A stretch of 10,832 nt of DNA from Pseudomonadota bacterium (lineage in GTDB: Bacteria; Pseudomonadota; Alphaproteobacteria; Reyranellales; Reyranellaceae), in the NCBI GenBank assembly GCA_023436825.1, contig JAEZHS010000650.1, positions 1 through 10,832 on the forward strand, read 5' to 3'. The position numbers were made by a program, and so were the translations under genes. The notes beneath the pieces were generated by a model that was not told the DNA's origin, did no database searches, and was given only the letters and a program-made list of their open reading frames with translations. Shown in pieces: positions 5,461 through 10,832 of this stretch (positions are counted from its first letter, which is position 1; every line of letters starts with the position of its first letter).

Positions 5461-6819
5461 TCATTCCGCGGCGAGCGGCGTCGGCGCCAGCCAGCGATCG
5501 AAATCGCGCAGGGCGCGTGCGCTAAGCGCCTGCTTGCGCTCCTTGCCGCGGAGGGCGCCTTCGATAGGCGGGAACAGGCCGAAGTTGACGTTCATCGGCT
5601 GGAAGGTCGTGGCGTCTGCACCCCCGGTGATGTGGCCGAGCAGGGCGCCCATCGCCGTCGTTGCAGGCGGTGTGGCCGGCACGAGGCCGAGCCGCTCGGC
5701 GGCCGCGAACCGGCCGGTCATCAGCCCGACGGCAGCGCTTTCGACATAGCCTTCGCAGCCCGTGATCTGACCGGCGAAGCGCAGGCGCGGCATGGCCTTC
5801 AGCCTCAGAGTGGCGTCGAGCAGCCGCGGGCTGTTGAGGAAGGTGTTGCGGTGGAGTCCGCCCAGGCGCGCGAACTCGGCGTTTTGCAGGCCCGGGATGG
5901 TGCGGAACAGTCGCGTCTGCTCGCCGTGCTTCAGCTTTGTCTGGAAGCCCACGATGTTCCACAGTGTGCCGAGCGCATTGTCCTGGCGAAGCTGCACCAC
6001 CGCCCACGGCCGCCGCCCGGTGCGCGGATCGCGCAGGCCCACGGGCTTCATCGGCCCCCAGCGCAGCGTGTCCGGACCACGCGCCGCCATCACCTCGATC
6101 GGCAGACATCCGTCGAAGTAGGGCGTGTTCGCCTCCCACTCCTTGAACTCGGTCTTCTCGGCGGCCAGCAGCGCCGTGATGAAGGCTTCGTACTCTTCCT
6201 TGTTCAGCGGGCAGTTGAGGTAGTCGGCGCCGTCGCCGGCCGGCCCGCCCTTGTCGTAGCGCGACTGCTTCCAGGCGATCGACCGGTCGATGCTGTCGAA
6301 ATGCACGATCGGCGCGATGGCGTCGAAGAAGGCGAGCGAATCCTCGCCGCTTTGCGTGCGGATCGCCTCCGCCAATGCCGGCGAGGTGAGGGGGCCGGTG
6401 GCGACGATCACGCTGTCCCAGTCGGCGGGCGGCAGGCCGGCCAACTCTTCGCGCTTGAGCTCGATCAGCGGATGGCCGAGCAGCGCGTCCTGCACCGCGG
6501 CCGAGAAGCCATGGCGGTCGACGGCGAGCGCGCCGCCGGCCGGCAGTTTGTGGGCATCGGCCGCGCGCATGATCAGCGAGCCGGCGCGCCGCATCTCCTC
6601 GTGCAGCAGGCCGACCGCGTTGTTGACGGCATCGTCGGAGCGGAAGGAGTTGGAGCAGACCAGCTCGGCGAGGCTGTCGGTGAGGTGCGCCTCCGTGCCG
6701 CGCACCGGCCGCATCTCGTGCAGCACAACGGGCACGCCGGCCAACGCGATCTGCCACGCCGCCTCCGAGCCGGCGAGCCCGCCCCCTACGATATGTATTG
6801 GCTTGGCGCTTGACGTCAT
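5461..6819 (-). CDS. trmFO: tRNA (uracil-54-C5)-methyltransferase, folate- and FAD-dependent, TrmFO
   Basis: A 452-residue cytoplasmic flavoprotein that makes ribothymidine at position 54 of tRNAs using 5,10-methylenetetrahydrofolate as carbon donor. Residues 8-21 ([14 protein letters not shown]) are the FAD-binding glycine loop, followed by LHEMRP at 33-38. Cys55 in [11 protein letters not shown] and Cys203 in [11 protein letters not shown] are the two conserved cysteines of the family. [19 protein letters not shown] near the C-terminus is the typical flavin-fold closing helix. The ATG at 6819 ([11 protein letters not shown]) is chosen over the open upstream extension to 6948, which has no family counterpart and would run into the divergent rid gene. 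The Shine-Dalgarno sequence is weak. It reads away from the rid gene across a 54-base gap. Confidence 0.97.
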   Translation of the reverse strand: MTSSAKPIHIVGGGLAGSEAAWQIALAGVPVVLHEMRPVRGTEAHLTDSLAELVCSNSFRSDDAVNNAVGLLHEEMRRAGSLIMRAADAHKLPAGGALAVDRHGFSAAVQDALLGHPLIELKREELAGLPPADWDSVIVATGPLTSPALAEAIRTQSGEDSLAFFDAIAPIVHFDSIDRSIAWKQSRYDKGGPAGDGADYLNCPLNKEEYEAFITALLAAEKTEFKEWEANTPYFDGCLPIEVMAARGPDTLRWGPMKPVGLRDPRTGRRPWAVVQLRQDNALGTLWNIVGFQTKLKHGEQTRLFRTIPGLQNAEFARLGGLHRNTFLNSPRLLDATLRLKAMPRLRFAGQITGCEGYVESAAVGLMTGRFAAAERLGLVPATPPATTAMGALLGHITGGADATTFQPMNVNFGLFPPIEGALRGKERKQALSARALRDFDRWLAPTPLAAE

Positions 6820-6860
6820 CCCGTTCGACCTGAAACTTTCTGTCGTGACAGGTAATAAAT

Positions 6861-6867
6861 GGGGGAG
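6861..6867 (+). promoter_or_regulatory. Ribosome binding site that fixes the Rid-protein start
   Basis: GGGGGAG lies 6 bases before the ATG at 6874. The earlier in-frame ATG at 6859 overlaps this site, so [10 protein letters not shown] is the better N-terminus. Confidence 0.7.
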
Positions 6868-6873
6868 CCCACG

Positions 6874-7260
6874 ATGGCCATCAAGTTTCACAATCCAAAG
6901 TCGGTGTCGCTGGCCGGCAATTACAGCCTCGGGGCCGAGGTGCCGCAAGGCGCACGCCTGTTCTACGTCTCGGGCCAGGTCGGCGTCGATTCCAAGGGAA
7001 AGCTGCAGGCCGGCATCGAAAAGCAGGTCGATCAGGTCTGGAAGAACATCGTCCAGGTGCTGAAGAGCGCGGGCATGGGCCTGTCCGACATCGTCAAGGT
7101 CAACGTCTTCCTGACCGACAGCCGCTTCATCGCCCCCTATCGCGCGACCCGCGATCGCTATTTTCCCAAGGCGCCGTTTCCCGCCTCGACCCTGCTGATC
7201 GTGCAGGGCCTGGCCGATCCCGGCATGCTGGTCGAAGTCGAGGTCGTGGCGGCCAAGTAG
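6874..7260 (+). CDS. Rid (YjgF/YER057c/UK114) family protein
   Basis: A 128-residue protein covering one full Rid domain, expected to form a trimer with ligand sites between subunits. The order is typical: [16 protein letters not shown], a central helix ([32 protein letters not shown]), YRATRDRYF, and the final strand [11 protein letters not shown]. RidA proper deaminates reactive enamines/imines with an arginine in a P-A-R-S/T motif. Here residues 103-106 read PAST, so that arginine is absent. By family knowledge this places the protein in a non-RidA subgroup whose activity is not the classical one. It is divergent from trmFO and is followed 13 bases later by the MFS gene, which itself ends in a piece of a second rid gene. 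Confidence 0.95.
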   Translation: MAIKFHNPKSVSLAGNYSLGAEVPQGARLFYVSGQVGVDSKGKLQAGIEKQVDQVWKNIVQVLKSAGMGLSDIVKVNVFLTDSRFIAPYRATRDRYFPKAPFPASTLLIVQGLADPGMLVEVEVVAAK

Positions 7261-7273
7261 GGCGAAGACGTCG

Positions 7274-8539
7274 TTGCGATCGGGAGGGCGACTGACCTAT
7301 CGGCGGCTGCTGCGACTGGACGGAATGCTGCAGCTGGTCTTGGCGACGTGCCTGTCGCGCCTGGCCAGCCGCATGTTCGCGCTGGTCATCGTCCTCTACG
7401 TCCTGCAGCGCTTCGATTCGCCGGTGCTCGCCGGGTGGGTCGTCTTCGCCGCGATGGCGCCCGGCCTGGTGATCAGCCCGCTGGCCGGGGCGCTGCTCGA
7501 TCGGATGGGGGCGGCCAAGGCGATCGCCATCGATATGGCGGCGAGCGCGGCCCTGCTGCTCGGTCTCGCCGTCGCCGACATGGCGGGCGCCGTCACAGCG
7601 CCGCTGCTGCTGGGGTTTGCCGCGACCTTGTCGTTGACCGCGCCGCTCGGCACCGCGGGCATTCGCGTGCTGATCCCGCGCCTCGTGCCGAACGACGCCC
7701 TGGATCGCGCCAATGCCCTCGATACGAGCAGCTATGCGCTGATCAGCGTCAGCGGTCCCGCCGTCGCCGGTGTGCTGTTCGGCTTCGCGGGCTCGCAGGC
7801 GACGCTGCTTGTGATCGTGCTCCTCTACATCGCGGCTGCGATCAGCCTCGTGCCGCTGGTGCGTCGCACGTCAACCGGCCACGCCGGGCCATCGGGCTCG
7901 CTGGTGCGCGGCGCATGGGCGGGCGTTCTTTATGTTCTGCGCAACGCTTCCTTGCGAAACCTCGCCATCTCCTACGCGCTGTTCCAGGTGAGCTGGGGCA
8001 TCCTCATTGTCGTCGTTCCGGTCGTGGTGGTGAGGGAACTCGGCGCCGGCGCAGTCGCCGACTCCGTGGTCGGCGCGCTGTGGGCCGCCGCCGGCCTGGC
8101 CGGCGGACTCGGCGCGCTCTATGCCGGACATCTCAGCACGGTCGGCCGCGAACGGCAGTTCATCGCGATCGGCACGCTCGCCACGGCCGCGGCGCTCTGG
8201 CCGGTGAGCGCGAGCTTCGGCCTCGTGGGCCTTGCAATCGGTCTTGTCCTCGTCGGCCTCCTCGAAGGCCCGATCGATGTCGGCGTGCTCTCGCTGCGGC
8301 AGCGTCGCACCGATCCGGACTGGCTGGGCCGCGTGCTCGCCATTTCGATGAGCTTCAACATGTCCGGACTGCCGCTGGGCTCGGCCGTCGGCGGCATCGT
8401 CGTGGTGCACTCCGCGGCGCTGGCCTTCGCCCTCGCGGCGTTGGCGTCGGTTCTGGCCGCCGCCGCCGCCGCCTACTTCCTCGTGCCGGCGGCTTCGGAT
8501 GCAGGGCCTTGCCAATCCCGGCATGCTGGTCGAGGTTGA
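7274..8539 (+). CDS. MFS permease with a tail derived from a rid-gene relic
   Basis: A 421-residue integral membrane protein of the major facilitator superfamily with about 12 hydrophobic segments. The loop after the second helix carries [13 protein letters not shown] (72-84), a form of the family's motif A. The central charged loop ([13 protein letters not shown]) divides the two halves. The start is uncertain: TTG at 7274 gives the longest form, CTG at 7292 lies 3 bases after GGGAGGG (7282-7288), and the first ATG is at 7325; family N-termini with YRRLL favour a start before 7301. The last 13 residues (from Asp409) are read out of frame from a relic of a second rid gene, so the native C-terminus has been replaced. 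The change falls after the last helix and may be harmless. Probably co-transcribed with the rid gene; the substrate is unknown. Confidence 0.9.
   Translation: MRSGGRLTYRRLLRLDGMLQLVLATCLSRLASRMFALVIVLYVLQRFDSPVLAGWVVFAAMAPGLVISPLAGALLDRMGAAKAIAIDMAASAALLLGLAVADMAGAVTAPLLLGFAATLSLTAPLGTAGIRVLIPRLVPNDALDRANALDTSSYALISVSGPAVAGVLFGFAGSQATLLVIVLLYIAAAISLVPLVRRTSTGHAGPSGSLVRGAWAGVLYVLRNASLRNLAISYALFQVSWGILIVVVPVVVVRELGAGAVADSVVGALWAAAGLAGGLGALYAGHLSTVGRERQFIAIGTLATAAALWPVSASFGLVGLAIGLVLVGLLEGPIDVGVLSLRQRRTDPDWLGRVLAISMSFNMSGLPLGSAVGGIVVVHSAALAFALAALASVLAAAAAAYFLVPAASDAGPCQSRHAGRG
7282..7288 (+). promoter_or_regulatory. Purine-rich site near the uncertain MFS start
   Basis: GGGAGGG is a strong Shine-Dalgarno match, but only CTG at 7292 follows at short range; ATG at 7325 is too far away and TTG at 7274 lies before it. 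Either a rare CTG start is used, or the TTG is used without a good site. Confidence 0.4.
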
Positions 8540-8558
8540 GGTAGTTGCTGCGAAATAA
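8499..8558 (+). pseudogene. 3' relic of a second rid-family gene
   Basis: In the frame ending at TAA 8556-8558 this stretch codes [18 protein letters not shown], which matches residues 111-128 of the upstream Rid protein at 17 of 18 positions. Over 57 bases (8502-8558 against 7204-7260) I count 10 differences; nine are silent third-position changes (one of them in the stop codon) and one changes Asp to Asn. The silent pattern shows that this was a separate, selected rid gene rather than a fresh copy. Similarity stops abruptly at about 8499, and everything upstream is MFS sequence. A deletion joined the MFS 3' end to the last 19 codons of the old gene. Confidence 0.88.
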
Positions 8559-8569
8559 GGATGAACGCC

Positions 8570-9070
8570 ATGCGAAGGATCGCCTGCTGCCTGATCGCAA
8601 CCCTTGCCGTGTCAAACGTCGCATACGCGGCCGACGAACTGGTGCCGGCGCCCAAGGGCGCGCCGCTGCTGCTGGAGGTCGATGCCGACGGCGTGCAGAT
8701 CTACGCTTGCGAAGCCAAGGATCAGGGCTTCGCGTGGGTGTTCAAGGCGCCCGAGGCCAACCTGTTCGACAAGCAGGGCCGCCAGATCGGCACTCACTTC
8801 TCGGGACCTTCCTGGAAGTTCGCCGATGGCAGCGTGGTCGGTGAAGTCGCCGCGCGCGCCGACGCGCCGTCAAGCGGCGCCATTCCCTGGCTGCTGCTCA
8901 AGTCCAAGAGCCATGAAGGCTCGGGCGTGCCGGCGAATACGGCCTTCATTCGCCGCGCCGATACCAAGGGCGGCGCGGCTCCGACAGCGGGCTGCGATGC
9001 CGCGCACAAGGGCGAGCAGGCGCGCATTCGCTACTCCGCGCTCTATCAGTTCCTTGGCGCCGCCAAGTAA
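8570..9070 (+). CDS. DUF3455 family exported protein
   Basis: A 166-residue protein of unknown function. A clear Sec signal peptide (basic MRR, hydrophobic core, A-Y-A at 18-20) predicts a periplasmic mature protein beginning ADELVPAPKG. The DUF3455 pattern is visible in order: VQIYACEAKD, WVFKAPEANLFDKQGRQIG, HFSGPSWKFADGSVVGEV, a proline/alanine step, AIPWLLLKSKSHEGSG, then TKGGAAPTAGCD and a closing YSALYQFLG. The two cysteines of the mature chain (YACEA and AGCDA) could form a disulfide. The ATG at 8570 is preferred because AAGG lies 9 bases upstream; an in-frame ATG at 8561 directly follows that site. The gene begins 30 bases after the MFS stop and takes its ribosome site from the end of the rid relic. 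Confidence 0.86.
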   Translation: MRRIACCLIATLAVSNVAYAADELVPAPKGAPLLLEVDADGVQIYACEAKDQGFAWVFKAPEANLFDKQGRQIGTHFSGPSWKFADGSVVGEVAARADAPSSGAIPWLLLKSKSHEGSGVPANTAFIRRADTKGGAAPTAGCDAAHKGEQARIRYSALYQFLGAAK

Positions 9071-9075
9071 CGGCG

Positions 9076-9104
9076 TTGACACCCTTTATGCTCGTAAATA
9101 GCAT
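9076..9104 (+). promoter_or_regulatory. Predicted sigma-70 promoter of nadE
   Basis: A perfect TTGACA at 9076-9081 is followed after 17 bases by TAGCAT at 9099-9104, which keeps the key T, A and final T of a -10 box. The region is AT-rich against a GC-rich background. Transcription would begin near 9111, leaving a leader of about 37 bases before the nadE ATG. A perfect TATAAT at 9110-9115 lies 28 bases from TTGACA, too far to pair with it. Confidence 0.6.
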
Positions 9105-9106
9105 AA
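9086..9106. promoter_or_regulatory. Operator-like palindrome over the nadE promoter
   Basis: TTATGCT (9086-9092) and AGCATAA (9100-9106) are exact inverted repeats around 7 bases, so their centres are 14 bases apart. The site covers the spacer and the -10 box, where a bound protein would block transcription. NAD genes are often under dedicated repressors, but I cannot match this site to a named one. Confidence 0.55.
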
Positions 9107-9114
9107 CCATATAA

Positions 9115-9140
9115 TGCTCATACAGAGCAAAAAGGTGCTC
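9115..9140 (+). promoter_or_regulatory. Two mutually exclusive small hairpins in the nadE leader
   Basis: GAGCA (9125-9129) can pair with TGCTC upstream (9115-9119, 5-base loop) or with TGCTC downstream (9136-9140, loop AAAAGG). The second fold places the only Shine-Dalgarno-like AAGG in its loop. The stems are only 5 bp, so this may equally be a cluster of protein half-sites. Confidence 0.3.
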
Positions 9141-9147
9141 GTTCTTC

Positions 9148-10803
9148 ATGTCGGATTGCCTCAAGGTCGCGCTCGCCCAGCTCAATCCCAAGGTCGGCGA
9201 TGTTGCCGGCAACCTCGCCAAGGTGCGGGCCGCACGCGCCGAAGCGGCAAGGCAGGGCGCCGACCTGATGCTGACGGCCGAGCTGGTCCTCGCGGGATAC
9301 TTCCCCGAGGACCTTGTGCTGAAGCCCGCGTTCGTGAAGCGCTGTCACGAGGCGGTCGAGGAGCTGCGCGCCGATACCAGGGACGGCGGGCCGGCGCTGT
9401 TCATCGCCACGCCATGGCACGAGGACGGCAAGCTCTACAACGCCATCATCTGCCTCGACAAAGGCGAGATCGTCGGCAAGCGCTATAAGGTCGATCTGCC
9501 GAATTACGGCGTGTTCGACGACAAGCGGGTGTTCGCGCCTGGCCCGATGCCGGGGCCGCTGGTCGTCAGGGGCGTGCGCATCGGCGTGCCGATCTGCGAG
9601 GACGTCTGGACGCCCGACGTCGTCGAATGCATCTCGGAGACCGGCGGCGAGATCCTGCTGGTGCCCAATGCCTCGCCCTACGAGGTCGGCAAGACCGATG
9701 TGCGCGTGCAGCTCGCCGTCAAGCGGGTGGTCGAAAGCGGCCTGCCGCTGGTCTATCTCAACCAGGTCGGCGGCCAGGACGAGGTGGTCTACGACGGCGG
9801 GTCGTTCGCCCTGGGCGCCGACCGGTCGCTGAAAGCCAAGCTCGCCTCGTTCCGCGAGCAGGTCGCAACCATCGAGTTCCGACGCGGCGTCGAGGGCTGG
9901 GAATGCCAGCCCGGGCCGATCGCACCCGAGCTCAGCGACATCGAATCGGTCTACCAAGCGATGACGTTGGGCCTGCGCGACTACGTGAACAAGACAGGCT
10001 TTCCGTCGGTCGTGATCGGCCTGTCGGGCGGCGTCGATTCGGCGCTGACCGCCGCCGTCGCCGCCGACGCGCTGGGGCCTGAGCGCGTGCACACGATCAT
10101 GATGCCGTCGCCCTATACGAGCGCACACTCGCTGGAAGATGCGAAGGCCTGCGCCGAGGCGATCGGCGTGCGCTACGATATCGTCGGCATCGAGCCGGCG
10201 ATGGAGGCCTTCCGCTCCATGACGGTGCCGCTGTTCGGCAACGCCCCGGAGGACGTCACCGAGGAGAACATCCAGAGCCGCGCCCGCGGCGTCGTGCTGA
10301 TGGCGGTGTCCAACAAGCTCGGCGGCATGGTGGTGACGACGGGCAACAAGTCGGAGATGGCGGTGGGCTACGCCACGCTCTACGGCGACATGTGCGGCGG
10401 CTACAACGTGCTGAAGGACGTCTACAAGACCACAGTGTTCGAGCTCTGCCGCTGGCGCAACGCGCACCTGCCCGAGGGTGCGCTGGGTCGCAAGGGCAGG
10501 GTGATCCCCGAGCGCATCATCGACAAGCCGCCGTCGGCGGAGTTGCGGCCCGACCAGAAGGACTCCGATTCGTTGCCGCCCTATCCGGTGCTGGACGCCA
10601 TCCTGAAAGGCCTGATCGAGCGCGACCTTTCAGCCGAGGAGCTGGCCGCCGAAGGCCACGACCTCGCCACCGTCAACAAGGTGTGGCGCCTGCTCGAGGG
10701 CGCGGAGTACAAGCGACGCCAGGCGCCGCCCGGCGTGAAGATCACCTCGCGCCTCATCAGCCGCGAGCGACGCTATCCGATCGTGAACGGGTTTCGAGGT
10801 TGA
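9148..10803 (+). CDS. nadE: Glutamine-dependent NAD+ synthetase
   Basis: A 551-residue two-domain enzyme making NAD from nicotinate adenine dinucleotide, ATP and glutamine in the cytoplasm; full length for the family. Residues 1 to about 260 form a nitrilase-type glutaminase domain with the Glu-Lys-Cys triad visible: Glu45 in LTAELVLAGY, Lys114 in KRYKVDLPNYGVFD and Cys150 in VPICEDVW. Ammonia passes to the C-terminal synthetase domain, whose ATP-binding loop SGGVDS is at 293-298. TSAHSLEDA, TTGNKSEMAVGYATLYGDMCGG and the C-terminal RRQAPPGVKITSR stretch are also typical. The ATG at 9148 begins right at the first strand (LKVALAQLNPKVGD). AAGG 12 bases upstream is a weak, distant ribosome site. 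The gene has its own promoter region (9076-9140), and a palindromic repeat begins 3 bases after its stop. Confidence 0.97.
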   Translation: MSDCLKVALAQLNPKVGDVAGNLAKVRAARAEAARQGADLMLTAELVLAGYFPEDLVLKPAFVKRCHEAVEELRADTRDGGPALFIATPWHEDGKLYNAIICLDKGEIVGKRYKVDLPNYGVFDDKRVFAPGPMPGPLVVRGVRIGVPICEDVWTPDVVECISETGGEILLVPNASPYEVGKTDVRVQLAVKRVVESGLPLVYLNQVGGQDEVVYDGGSFALGADRSLKAKLASFREQVATIEFRRGVEGWECQPGPIAPELSDIESVYQAMTLGLRDYVNKTGFPSVVIGLSGGVDSALTAAVAADALGPERVHTIMMPSPYTSAHSLEDAKACAEAIGVRYDIVGIEPAMEAFRSMTVPLFGNAPEDVTEENIQSRARGVVLMAVSNKLGGMVVTTGNKSEMAVGYATLYGDMCGGYNVLKDVYKTTVFELCRWRNAHLPEGALGRKGRVIPERIIDKPPSAELRPDQKDSDSLPPYPVLDAILKGLIERDLSAEELAAEGHDLATVNKVWRLLEGAEYKRRQAPPGVKITSRLISRERRYPIVNGFRG

Positions 10804-10805
10804 CC

Positions 10806-10832
10806 TCTTCCGGACCGCGCGCAGGATGCGCG
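10806..10832. repeat. Left end of a second copy of the Y-shaped repeat, cut by the window
   Basis: TCTTCCGGACCGCGCGCA at 10806-10823 is identical to 4863-4880. The following bases differ in an informative way: the copy at 4869-4962 has GCGC-ATCCT-GCGC, this one GCGC-AGGAT-GCGC, which is the same hairpin loop inverted. It starts 3 bases after the nadE stop, so it may serve as that gene's terminator. Confidence 0.75.

Noticed and set aside
5632..6813. 393-codon open frame on the plus strand opposite trmFO
   Set aside because: Antisense shadow of trmFO with no recognisable domain or ribosome site.
6820..6873. Promoters in the trmFO/rid divergent gap
   Set aside because: CTGAAA (6830) and TAATAA (6853) are 17 bases apart, but the match is poor and the implied transcript start would lie within the ribosome site; no convincing box for trmFO either.
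7348..8544. 398-codon plus-strand frame overlapping the MFS gene
   Set aside because: Arg-rich, no membrane segments or domain; a frame shadow of the MFS permease.
8499..8558. Short functional gene [19 protein letters not shown]
   Set aside because: It is only the last strand of a Rid fold, has no ribosome site of its own and overlaps the MFS end; better read as a relic.
9076..9115. TTGACA paired with the perfect TATAAT at 9110
   Set aside because: The 28-base spacing is far from the usual 16-18; TAGCAT at 9099 with 17 bases fits better.
9118..10467. 449-codon open frame on the minus strand
   Set aside because: It lies antisense to nadE, whose motifs are clear. Its protein is a low-complexity His/Arg/Ala-rich sequence typical of the complement of GC-rich coding DNA.
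1..10832. CRISPR array, prophage, toxin-antitoxin or defence system
   Set aside because: No regularly spaced direct repeats, integrase, phage genes or known defence domains are visible on either strand.

Overview
The window is a compact stretch of GC-rich chromosome, almost certainly from an alphaproteobacterium. Pointers are the aerobic cobalamin enzyme CobF, the folate-dependent tRNA methylase TrmFO, a two-domain glutamine-dependent NAD synthetase, strong G/C third-codon bias, and intergenic palindromes of the CCTCATCCTGAGG and GTCATCCCGAGCGAAGCGAGGG types that I associate with Rhizobiales and relatives. I cannot place it to genus. I see no RNA genes, CRISPR array, integrase, transposase or prophage.

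Layout. Positions 52-1501 (+): an XRE/cupin regulator behind a perfect palindrome, followed in an apparent operon by an EamA/DMT permease. 1587-2433 (+): a small probable lipoprotein and a GYD-domain protein. 2434-2636: a gap between convergent genes, filled by a branched palindromic repeat. 2637-4765 (-): a MATE transporter gene interrupted by an in-frame TAG, then cobF 20 bp downstream. 4766-4997: a gap holding a Y-shaped palindromic repeat. 4998-5288 (-): a stand-alone acyl carrier protein. 5289-5460: a gap with a 21-bp palindrome and another palindromic repeat. 5461-6819 (-): trmFO. 6874-8539 (+), divergent from trmFO: a Rid-family protein and an MFS permease. 8570-9070 (+): an exported DUF3455 protein. 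9071-9147: an AT-rich promoter/operator region. 9148-10803 (+): nadE, followed directly by the start of another repeat copy.

Functionally this is mostly metabolic and housekeeping sequence: a transporter with its likely regulator, one vitamin B12 step, tRNA modification and the last NAD step. I do not see a coherent new multi-gene system. The most informative details are: (1) the MFS gene ends inside a relic of a second rid gene, so its last 13 codons are out-of-frame rid sequence; (2) a single amber codon splits the MATE gene, with ATG directly after it; (3) a cluster of TGCTC/GAGCA half-sites forms an operator-like palindrome and two competing hairpins before nadE; (4) a set of branched palindromic repeats sits at gene ends. 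All are read by eye, and no database search was possible.
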